This document shows positions 54,181 through 64,000 of a stretch of 64,000 nucleotides of DNA, piece after piece. Below the pieces are notes generated by a model. That model was given only the letters and a program-made list of their open reading frames with translations, ran no database searches and was not told where the DNA came from. Within the stretch, counting starts at the first letter, position 1; every line of letters starts with the position of its first letter. Source of the stretch: Candidatus Enterococcus willemsii (GTDB lineage: Bacteria > Bacillota > Bacilli > Lactobacillales > Enterococcaceae); NCBI RefSeq assembly GCF_009933335.1, contig NZ_MAEL01000031.1:1-64000 (forward strand), in the 5' to 3' direction. Both the position numbers and the translations under genes were made by a program.

Positions 54181-55530
54181 ATGGGAATCAGAAGTTATTT
54201 TGCCGCTTTTGTCGGTAAAACCTCGCAATGGGTATTAAAAAATTTTTTTAAGGGTGGTTCAAGTCTGCCAGGTAAACTGGCTTTGTCAATTGACCCTCAT
54301 ATTTTGGACTATCTAGCGAAAGATTATCAAGTAGTGGTTGTTACAGGGACAAACGGAAAAACGTTAACCACTGCGCTTACTGTGAATATTTTACGTCAGG
54401 AATTTGACAATGTGTTAACAAATCCAACTGGTGCAAACATGGTACAAGGCATTGTTTCCACTTTTCTTTCTGCCAAAAAAACGAATGGGAAAAAATTTGC
54501 CGTTTTGGAGATTGACGAGGCCAGCTTGAGCAAAGTAACGGAATACATCAAGCCAGAACTATTTGTCTTTACCAATATTTTCCGTGATCAAATGGATCGT
54601 TACGGCGAAATTTATACCACTTACCAATTAATCGTGGATGGTGCCGCAAAATCACCAACCGCAACGATTTTAACTAACGGCGATTCACCGATTTTCAATT
54701 CAATTGACACAGTAAATCCACGGAAATATTATGGCTTTAATCATCAAGAAGATGAGGAACAAATGGCTCATTACAATACAGATGGTGTCCTTTGTCCAAA
54801 TTGCCAACATATCTTGCATTATAAAATGATTACTTATGCGAACCTTGGAAAATACTATTGTCCAAATTGCGATTTCCATCGCCCAGCATTGGATTATCAA
54901 TTAACAAATCTAAAAAACATGACAAATACCTCTGCAGAATTTACGATTGACGGCAACGACTACAAATTAGAAGTTGGCGGAATGTACAACATTTACAATG
55001 CCTTAGCAGCAACAGCTGTCGCTGAGTACTATCATGTTGCTCCTGAAAAAATCCGCTTAGGACTAGGATACGATGAAAAAGTCTTTGGACGACAAGAAGT
55101 TATCACGATTGATGATAAGAAATGTACGCTCGTTTTAGTCAAAAATCCAGTTGGTTTAAACCAAGTCATTGATATGATTGGTCTATCTCCTTACCCCTTC
55201 TCATTGGTTTGCTTATTAAATGCTAATTATGCTGATGGAATTGACGTAAGTTGGATTTGGGACGGAGACCATGAAGCCTTTGCTGATATGGGTATCCCGA
55301 AAGTGATTGCAGGTGGCGATCGTCACAAAGACATGGCACTTCGCTTAAAAGTTGCCGGTATTCCAGAAGAAGACATTACTGAAATGCAAGATTTAGATGC
55401 TGTGATAAATGGTATCAAACAATTACCAACAGAAAATGTTTATATTTTAGCAACTTATACTGCTGTACTGCAATTGCGTAAAAAACTAGCAGAACAAGGA
55501 CATATGCAAGGGGGCATGACACGTGGCTAA
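54181..55530 (+). CDS. murT: Lipid II isoglutaminyl synthase, ligase subunit MurT
   Basis: The ATG at 54181, with GGAGG 6 bp upstream, is preferred to 54139; 449 residues. Mur-ligase ATP loop [14 protein letters not shown] near 52, a Cys4 zinc ribbon (CPNCQH and CPNC near 205-225) and the C-terminal DUF1727 domain are the MurT layout. With GatD it amidates the D-glutamate of lipid II, which is needed for efficient cross-linking. Overlaps gatD by 8 bp. A TATGAT -10 lies at about 54128. Confidence 0.95.
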   Translation: MGIRSYFAAFVGKTSQWVLKNFFKGGSSLPGKLALSIDPHILDYLAKDYQVVVVTGTNGKTLTTALTVNILRQEFDNVLTNPTGANMVQGIVSTFLSAKKTNGKKFAVLEIDEASLSKVTEYIKPELFVFTNIFRDQMDRYGEIYTTYQLIVDGAAKSPTATILTNGDSPIFNSIDTVNPRKYYGFNHQEDEEQMAHYNTDGVLCPNCQHILHYKMITYANLGKYYCPNCDFHRPALDYQLTNLKNMTNTSAEFTIDGNDYKLEVGGMYNIYNALAATAVAEYYHVAPEKIRLGLGYDEKVFGRQEVITIDDKKCTLVLVKNPVGLNQVIDMIGLSPYPFSLVCLLNANYADGIDVSWIWDGDHEAFADMGIPKVIAGGDRHKDMALRLKVAGIPEEDITEMQDLDAVINGIKQLPTENVYILATYTAVLQLRKKLAEQGHMQGGMTRG

Positions 55531-56185
55531 ATACGAATTAACACTTGCCCATCTCTATGGAAATTTATTAAACACATACGGTGATAACGGCAATATTTTA
55601 ATGCTAAAATACGTTGCGAAACAAATGGATATTGATTTAAAAATTGAAATTGTTAGTATCCACGAACCCTTTGAACCTGAAAAATATGACCTTGTCTTTT
55701 TTGGTGGCGGACAAGATTTCGAACAAAAAATTGTCTCCGATGATATTCAATCAAAGAAAGAGTCCTTAATATCCTTCATTGAAAACGACGGCGTCATCCT
55801 AGCTATCTGTGGTGGCTACCAATTGTTAGGCCATTATTACATTGGTGCACATGGTGAGAAGATTTATGGCATTAGCGCGTTGGATCATTATACGCTAAGC
55901 CAAGATAACAATCGCTTTATTGGTGACGTCAAAATATACAATGAAGAGTTTGGTGAAACTTATGTCGGATTTGAAAACCATAACGGTCGTACCTTCTTAG
56001 GAAAAGGCGAACGTCCTTTAGGAAAAGTCGTTGAAGGTTATGGAAACAACGGCGAAGATCAATCCGAAGGCGCAATTTATCGCAATGTCTATTGCTCTTA
56101 CTTCCACGGACCGATTCTCGCTCGAAATGAAAACTTAGCACGACGATTGGTTCAATTAGCCTTCGATAAAAAATATAATGCTTAA
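55523..56185 (+). CDS. gatD: Lipid II isoglutaminyl synthase, glutaminase subunit GatD
   Basis: 220 residues, CobB/CobQ-like class I glutamine amidotransferase. Catalytic Cys in [14 protein letters not shown] near 95 and His in [10 protein letters not shown] near 190. Supplies ammonia to MurT. No further domain. The stop is followed by a terminator. Confidence 0.94.
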   Translation: MAKYELTLAHLYGNLLNTYGDNGNILMLKYVAKQMDIDLKIEIVSIHEPFEPEKYDLVFFGGGQDFEQKIVSDDIQSKKESLISFIENDGVILAICGGYQLLGHYYIGAHGEKIYGISALDHYTLSQDNNRFIGDVKIYNEEFGETYVGFENHNGRTFLGKGERPLGKVVEGYGNNGEDQSEGAIYRNVYCSYFHGPILARNENLARRLVQLAFDKKYNA

Positions 56186-56189
56186 TTTA

Positions 56190-56217
56190 AACCGTCCTTT
56201 TATTAGGGCGGTTTTTT
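56190..56217 (+). terminator. Terminator of murT-gatD
   Basis: Stem AACCGTCC/GGGCGGTT with an 8-nt loop, then T6. Confidence 0.85.
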
Positions 56218-56222
56218 CGTGC

Positions 56223-56313
56223 GGGAAATTTCCCACAACTTGACACTTTAGTCCATTATTTTTACTTCTTCCCATAACATCTCCTATCTATTGTAAACGC
56301 TAACAAATATAGT
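56223..56313 (+). promoter_or_regulatory. Control region of the alpha-glucoside PTS operon
   Basis: Palindrome GGGAAATTTCCC (56223-56234) sits just upstream of a TTGACA (56240-56245). TTGTAAACGCTAACAA (56291-56306) matches the cre consensus at every position, and a TATAGT lies at 56308. The GAAATTTC core is the type of site RpiR regulators use, and an RpiR gene is in the operon. Confidence 0.6.
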
Positions 56314-56357
56314 TAAAGTAAGAATGTAATTTTAACTTAGGAAGGAGTTTTCTCATT

Positions 56358-59298
<2,941 letters not shown>

Positions 59299-59368
59299 GA
59301 ATGATAAAAAACTTTCTCATCACCTCCCTTCTTTTCGGTTATAATATTAGTTGAAAAGGAGGGATTTG

Positions 59369-60133
59369 ATGAAATTGCAACGTTTGATTCATCAACACGC
59401 CAAAGAACTAAGCGAATTGGATTTAGACATTCTTCATTACATTGTGGATCATGCGGATGAAGTGATGAATCTAAGCATTCTCGACTTAGCAGAACGTGTT
59501 CATTCATCAAAATCATCAATATTACGCTTAACAAAAAAACTTGGATTCACCGGCTATTCAGAGCTAAAATACTTTTTACGGCATGAAAAACAACATGCTG
59601 AAGTCGAACAGACGGACCAACAGGTTTTTGACAAACAACTAGAGGATATTCAACAAACGATTGATTATATTCGTTCTGTTGATTTGCGTCCGATTAATCA
59701 GCTTTTGAATCAAAGTACAACGATTTATTGTTACTCCACGGGTTTTTCTCAAAAGAAACCATTAGAAGAGTTTTCAAAAATGATGTTAACTTTAGAAAAG
59801 CGTGTCCTTATTTTACCTAATAAGACAGAATTAGATATGGCGATGCCTATGATTACAAGCAATGATTGCTTTATGATTACTTCACTCAGCGGTGAGACTG
59901 AAGATGTCAAAGAAAATTTAACCACATTTCAAATGCGACAAATTCCTGTCATTTCATTGACTGCAACAGGAAATAACTATTTTGCACGACACAGTACGCA
60001 TCACCTAAACTATTACTGTTCTCCTTTTACTATTGGAAAGAAACAAAAAGAAGTCGTCTCTTTAGTATCTTTACATTTACTGATCGATTATTTATATCGT
60101 TCATATGGGATTTATCAATTATCGGAGGGATAA
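59369..60133 (+). CDS. MurR/RpiR-family transcriptional regulator
   Basis: The ATG at 59369 has AAGGAGG 6 bp upstream; a start six codons earlier is rejected. 254 residues: HTH_6 (ILDLAERVHSSKSSILRLTKKLGFTGYSELK near 38) and a SIS domain (about 100-235, SLSGETEDVKENL near 173). It lies inside the alpha-glucoside PTS operon and is the probable regulator of it (GlvR-like). Confidence 0.9.
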   Translation: MKLQRLIHQHAKELSELDLDILHYIVDHADEVMNLSILDLAERVHSSKSSILRLTKKLGFTGYSELKYFLRHEKQHAEVEQTDQQVFDKQLEDIQQTIDYIRSVDLRPINQLLNQSTTIYCYSTGFSQKKPLEEFSKMMLTLEKRVLILPNKTELDMAMPMITSNDCFMITSLSGETEDVKENLTTFQMRQIPVISLTATGNNYFARHSTHHLNYYCSPFTIGKKQKEVVSLVSLHLLIDYLYRSYGIYQLSEG

Positions 60134-60135
60134 TC

Positions 60136-60585
60136 ATGCTACGAATGACTACAAATAGATTACAAAAAATTTTACTTGCTTACTGGCTAATTGTACCCAT
60201 TTTATTTTATCTTTATGTGGGAATTACCAGCTTCATCCAAGAAACATCGATCCAACAGATGTTACAAGTTTCCCCAGGTATTGCCCTAGGTAATCTTCTA
60301 GCCTGTCTGATGTTGTTTCAAGCAGGTATCTTCTTTTTTGTCCGTCGTTTATCTCAAAGTAAAAACGGTTTACTTGGTCAGTTTACATTCGTTGCTATTC
60401 CCCAGCAATTGTTGACCGGTAATATTATCGGTGCAGTACTTGCCTTCTTTTTAGCTCGTTCCTTGAACTCAGGAAAAGAAGACGCTACCTTGCAAACAAA
60501 AATTATTTTTTATTTCGTTCTTGGTTTTATTTTCTTATTCAGTTGTCTGACAGCTTTTATTGCATTTCGTTTGAGAGGAGCGTAA
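60136..60585 (+). CDS. Membrane protein of unknown function in a PTS operon
   Basis: 149 residues with four hydrophobic helices (about 13-31, 46-68, 85-105 and 118-140). The start is coupled to the RpiR gene (2 bp gap) and it is followed 3 bp later by EIIA. I do not recognise the family. Its conserved-looking position suggests a helper of the EIICB or EIIA. Confidence 0.6.
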   Translation: MLRMTTNRLQKILLAYWLIVPILFYLYVGITSFIQETSIQQMLQVSPGIALGNLLACLMLFQAGIFFFVRRLSQSKNGLLGQFTFVAIPQQLLTGNIIGAVLAFFLARSLNSGKEDATLQTKIIFYFVLGFIFLFSCLTAFIAFRLRGA

Positions 60586-60588
60586 AAA

Positions 60589-61053
60589 ATGTTTTCATTT
60601 CTAAAAAAGAAAAAACACGTTTTAACAAGCCCTGTAACTGGGACCTTACTTCCATTAGCTAAAGTGAGTGACCCCGTATTTGCAGAAGGCATGATGGGCG
60701 CCGGTGTAGCGGTTGAACCCACTGCTAGTGATGTGTATTCACCGGTAGAAGGTACTATCACAACTATTTTCCCTACAAAACACGCCATCGGTATAAAATC
60801 GACTATTGGCAAGGATGTTTTACTGCATATCGGTATTGATACAGTGGAATTGAACGGACAAGGCTTTCACATTCATGTTAGCGAGGGAGACAAAGTAACA
60901 TCAACTACTCTACTTGCTCAAGTTGACCATGATTATTTGAAATCACAAGGCAAAGCCTCCACAATTATGGTGCTTTTCCCTGAAGAAAAAGTGCTACCGT
61001 CCGTTCAAGAAAAGCCGATTGCTGCTCAACAAGAAATTTTCACACTCGACTAA
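60589..61053 (+). CDS. PTS EIIA, glucose family
   Basis: 154 residues, the Crr-like beta-sandwich. Phosphoacceptor His80 in DVLLHIGIDTVEL and the partner His65 in TKHAIGIKS. It should supply phosphate to the EIICB at 56358. Last gene of the operon, followed by a strong terminator. Confidence 0.93.
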   Translation: MFSFLKKKKHVLTSPVTGTLLPLAKVSDPVFAEGMMGAGVAVEPTASDVYSPVEGTITTIFPTKHAIGIKSTIGKDVLLHIGIDTVELNGQGFHIHVSEGDKVTSTTLLAQVDHDYLKSQGKASTIMVLFPEEKVLPSVQEKPIAAQQEIFTLD

Positions 61054-61092
61054 AAAAGAAGCAAACACTTCCATCGTGTTTGCTTCTTTTTT
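61052..61092. terminator. Bidirectional terminator after the PTS operon
   Basis: Perfect stem (61052-61068 and 61076-61092; core GAAGCAAACAC) with a 7-nt loop and runs of A and T; serves both convergent genes. Confidence 0.85.
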
Positions 61093-61903
61093 ATGCATGG
61101 ATAACTGCAGCCACACCGAAATGGTCACTGACCACAGGGCCTGATTTGCCGTCAAACATAACTTGATACGTTTGTGCCGTTAACTCTGGCGAAATAAAAA
61201 TATAATCAATTCGTAGTGCTTCTTGATTACTTTCCCAACCATCAATTGCTTTAGCAACCGTATGCGAACCGATTTTTTGCTCCGCTGTTTGGAAAACATC
61301 TGACAGCTGTAATGCTCCTTGCGTGATTAATTGATAGCCCTCGTTTCCTTCTGGGTTATTAAAGTCGCCCATCAGCAATAAGGGGTATGGACTGTCTGCT
61401 AGAATTTCTTCAGTTGTAACCCATTCAACAGCAAACCCTTCTTCCGACCACCAAGAGTAATGACCACTACCAACAAGCACTAATTGACCGTCGATTTCTG
61501 TGATTCCTGTTAATAAGATGCGACGACGATAATCCGCTTCTTCTGTAAATTGAGATACTCGATAGTTATTTGGTAAAATAGGTTGTTTGGATAGGATGGC
61601 TAATCCTTCGTCATAAATGCCATACCCAATGTGACTAAATCCCCAAGTCCAATAATAATCAACACCTAACACTTGTAAAGCCTCTGTTAGTCGCAGAGCA
61701 AAATTATCTTCATGAATCACTCGGTCAGTCACAGGACAATACCATTCCCCTACAATGCCTGCCTCACTGTCCCTACGCTGATTCACTTCTTGTAAGGCAA
61801 TCACATCATAATTTTCTTCAATAATTTTTTCTGCTAACTGTGCTAACTTTTCTTCTGGATTTTCTTCTACCCAACTGTGTGTGTTTAGTGTCAATACTTT
61901 CAT
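61091..61903 (-). CDS. Endonuclease/exonuclease/phosphatase-family hydrolase
   Basis: 270 residues. EEP fold: VLTLNTHSW at the N-terminus, DVIALQEVNQRR near 34, LLLMGDFNNPEGN near 175 and a terminal SDHFGVAAVI. Metal-dependent phosphodiesterase or phosphatase; substrate unknown. No signal peptide. Related proteins in lactic bacteria are often near maltose genes, but I infer no functional tie. Confidence 0.85.
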   Translation of the reverse strand: MKVLTLNTHSWVEENPEEKLAQLAEKIIEENYDVIALQEVNQRRDSEAGIVGEWYCPVTDRVIHEDNFALRLTEALQVLGVDYYWTWGFSHIGYGIYDEGLAILSKQPILPNNYRVSQFTEEADYRRRILLTGITEIDGQLVLVGSGHYSWWSEEGFAVEWVTTEEILADSPYPLLLMGDFNNPEGNEGYQLITQGALQLSDVFQTAEQKIGSHTVAKAIDGWESNQEALRIDYIFISPELTAQTYQVMFDGKSGPVVSDHFGVAAVIHA

Positions 61904-61995
61904 TTTATCCTCCTGAATTTACGGTCTCTTTCCATTGTAGTATAGTTCCCACTAGCAAACAAGCAACAATGCGATGCTTTTTTTGCAATTTACAA

Positions 61996-62093
61996 CGCAA
62001 TCGATTTCCTTTTATTTTTATTCATTTTATTAAAGTTTTTTTCTTCATTTATAAAATAAAGTGTTGACTTGCGCAACCGATTGCGTTTATGAT
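61996..62093 (+). promoter_or_regulatory. Promoter and LacI-type (MalR-like) operators of the GH65 gene
   Basis: -35 TTGACT (62064-62069), 18 bp, -10 TATGAT (62088-62093). The spacer contains CGCAACCGATTGCG (62072-62085), a LacI-family palindrome with the central CG. A partial second copy, CGCAATCGATTT, is at 61996-62007. This fits repression by a MalR-type protein encoded elsewhere. Confidence 0.65.
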
Positions 62094-62130
62094 AGATGTA
62101 TAAAATAAATGATTCTGGAGGAAAAATAAT

Positions 62131-64000
62131 ATGCAACAAATACAACGTTTATTCGATATTGATCCTTGGAAAATTACAACGACCACCTTAGACAAAGAAA
62201 ATCGCCGACTACAAGAATCTTTAACCAGCATTGGTAACGGATACATGGGCATGCGTGGAAACTTTGAAGAACAATACAGCGGTGATCATCACCTAGGTAC
62301 TTACCTTGCTGGTGTATGGTTCCCTGATAAAACCCGTGTTGGTTGGTGGAAAAATGGCTACCCTGAATATTTTGGCAAAGTGATTAATGCTGTCAATTTT
62401 CTTGCGATGAATATTTCAGTTAACGGCGAACAACTGGACCTTGCAGTTATTTCCCCAGAAGATTTTTCACTGGAACTAGATATGGAAACAGGCATTTTAA
62501 CACGAAAATTTACGGTCACACTTGGTGGTGCGACGATTCGTTTTACTTTTGAACGCTTCTTAAGTATTGTCAAAAAAGAATTAGCAGCAATCCAAATGTC
62601 TGCACAAGTTTTGAGTGGTGAAGCAACGATTACTGTGGTTTCGAAGTTAGATAATAATGTGCAAAATGAAGACAGTAACTACGACGAAATGTTTTGGGAA
62701 GAGTTAAATAAAGGCACAACAAACGAGATGAGTTATTTGACAACGCGGACTGTCGCAAATCCTTTCGGTATCGAACAATTTACTGTCACTTCAGGGATGA
62801 AACATAATGTCCGCCCAGTAACTATTGAAACCAGCCCACTGGCTATTAGTCATACGTTTGAATTCCAAGTTGCTGAAAATGAGACGATTACGTTAGAAAA
62901 AGAAGTTATTATTGTGACTAGTCGTGACTTTGATGAACCGAAACAAGTAACTGCAGTGGCCGATTTGTTTGCAGATTATGGAACGAATTATGAACAATTA
63001 CGCCAAGAACAAGTAGTCGCTTGGCGCAAACGTTGGGATTTAGCCGACGTTATCATTCAAGGTGACGATGCTGCCCAACAAGGGATTCGCTTCAATCTTT
63101 TCCAATTGTTCTCCACTTATTATGGAGACGATGCACGCTTGAATATTGGTCCAAAAGGCTTTACTGGCGAAAAATATGGGGGTGCAACTTATTGGGATAC
63201 CGAAGCATATGCTGTCCCGCTTTATCTAGCTTTAGCTAAACCAGAAGTTACCAAAAATCTATTGACGTATCGCCACAATCAATTACCACAAGCCCAACAT
63301 AATGCTCGCCAACAAGGTCTGAAGGGCGCTTTGTATCCAATGGTTACCTTTACCGGTGTTGAATGCCATAATGAATGGGAAATTACCTTTGAGGAAATTC
63401 ACCGAAATGGCGCTATTGCCTATGCCATTTATAATTACACTAATTACACTGGTGATACTGATTACTTGAAAACAAAAGGTTTAGAAGTATTAGTTGAAAT
63501 TGCTCGTTTTTGGGCTGATCGTGTCCACTATTCGAAACGAAATGATGCTTATATGATTCACGGGGTCACTGGACCAAATGAATACGAAAATAACGTCAAC
63601 AACAATTGGTACACCAACACGATTGCTACGTGGGTTTTAACTTATACTCTTGAGAATTATATGCAGTTCAAAGATGAAGCAACTATTGAAATTTCAGAAG
63701 AAGAACAAGCACACTGGCAAGAAATTATTGAAAAAATGTACCTCCCTTACGATGAGGAATTAGGTATTTTCGTTCAACATGATACTTTCTTAGACAAAGA
63801 TTTATACCCAGCTACGGATTTAGATCCTACTGATTTACCGCTAAATCAGAATTGGTCTTGGGATCGTATCTTACGTTCATGCTTTATTAAACAGGCGGAT
63901 GTTTTACAAGGGATTTATTTCTTCGGCAATCAATTTACCGAAGAAGAAAAACGTCGCAATTTTGAATTCTATGAACCAATGACCGTTCATGAATCTTCAC
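62131..64000 (+). CDS. malP: Maltose phosphorylase, glycoside hydrolase family 65 (3' end outside window)
   Basis: The ATG at 62131 follows TGGAGG; 623 codons are seen of about 760. GH65 features: [18 protein letters not shown] near 38, [13 protein letters not shown] near 353, and [16 protein letters not shown], with the predicted catalytic acid Glu484. It converts maltose and phosphate to glucose and beta-glucose-1-phosphate. Position as first gene of a maltose operon is suggested by the MalR-like operator. Confidence 0.93.
   Translation, partial: MQQIQRLFDIDPWKITTTTLDKENRRLQESLTSIGNGYMGMRGNFEEQYSGDHHLGTYLAGVWFPDKTRVGWWKNGYPEYFGKVINAVNFLAMNISVNGEQLDLAVISPEDFSLELDMETGILTRKFTVTLGGATIRFTFERFLSIVKKELAAIQMSAQVLSGEATITVVSKLDNNVQNEDSNYDEMFWEELNKGTTNEMSYLTTRTVANPFGIEQFTVTSGMKHNVRPVTIETSPLAISHTFEFQVAENETITLEKEVIIVTSRDFDEPKQVTAVADLFADYGTNYEQLRQEQVVAWRKRWDLADVIIQGDDAAQQGIRFNLFQLFSTYYGDDARLNIGPKGFTGEKYGGATYWDTEAYAVPLYLALAKPEVTKNLLTYRHNQLPQAQHNARQQGLKGALYPMVTFTGVECHNEWEITFEEIHRNGAIAYAIYNYTNYTGDTDYLKTKGLEVLVEIARFWADRVHYSKRNDAYMIHGVTGPNEYENNVNNNWYTNTIATWVLTYTLENYMQFKDEATIEISEEEQAHWQEIIEKMYLPYDEELGIFVQHDTFLDKDLYPATDLDPTDLPLNQNWSWDRILRSCFIKQADVLQGIYFFGNQFTEEEKRRNFEFYEPMTVHESS

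Overview
The window looks like low-GC Firmicute chromosome and is most probably from Enterococcus or a close relative. The evidence is the AT-rich composition, the dense AGGAGG-type ribosome binding sites, the many PTS sugar operons with cre-like CcpA sites, the SagA/PcsB-like secreted CHAP protein, the MurT/GatD pair and the tdk-prfA-prmC-sua5-glyA-upp housekeeping order. The species cannot be fixed from the sequence alone. No insertion sequence, phage, CRISPR array or rRNA was seen. There is one tRNA, Thr with anticodon CGT.

Layout. 1-8.6 kb (minus strand) holds two adjacent sugar loci. One runs EIIC, small membrane protein, MupG-like hydrolase, amidohydrolase and a DgaE-type PLP enzyme that leaves the window. 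The other runs GH1 6-phospho-beta-glucosidase, EIIC, small membrane protein and a GntR regulator. 8.7-12.7 kb has a GH4 6-phospho-glycosidase flanked by two paralogous RpiR regulators, then a Gfo/Idh/MocA oxidoreductase. 12.8-18.3 kb is a six-gene mannose-family PTS operon (EIIA-EIIB-EIIC-EIID, tyrosine-phosphatase-like protein, PRD-type regulator). 18.3-19.55 kb is an unusual non-housekeeping stretch: a structured RNA candidate with a strong terminator, a long perfect palindrome, two micro-ORFs, a small gene broken by an in-frame TGA, and an overlapping hypothetical gene. 19.6-21.7 kb is udk, a HAD phosphatase and an RsuA-type pseudouridine synthase. 21.8-26.5 kb is a second mannose-family PTS operon containing an M20 amidohydrolase, with a divergent RpiR regulator.

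26.5-44 kb is mostly housekeeping: rplY with a terminator-bearing leader, a membrane-anchored Xre regulator, a GcvH-like protein with an ArsC/Spx-family protein, rodA, tRNA-Thr, upp, a LOG-family protein, an Mga-like regulator, glyA, sua5/ywlC, prmC, prfA, tdk, a TraX-like protein, the CHAP protein and recQ. The 200 bp between sua5 and prmC is a dense DnaA-box cluster (six exact TTATNCACA boxes plus three near matches) and is the most striking non-coding signal in the window. 44-50.4 kb is a peptide/methionine ABC operon (metQ-oppA-oppB-oppC-oppD-oppF-osmC). 50.7-56.2 kb has lepB, a GNAT acetyltransferase, a KtrB/TrkH potassium channel subunit, a YjbR-like protein and murT-gatD. 56.3-61.1 kb is an alpha-glucoside/maltose PTS operon (EIICB, GH4 6-phospho-alpha-glucosidase, RpiR regulator, 4-TM protein, EIIA). 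After a convergent endonuclease/exonuclease/phosphatase gene, a GH65 maltose phosphorylase with a LacI-type operator in its promoter runs off the right edge.

The theme is carbohydrate uptake by phosphotransfer: four PTS transporters, four RpiR regulators plus GntR and PRD regulators, and matching intracellular phosphoglycosidases. A conserved replication, translation and cell-wall core sits between them. All gene functions are read from sequence motifs without database searches.
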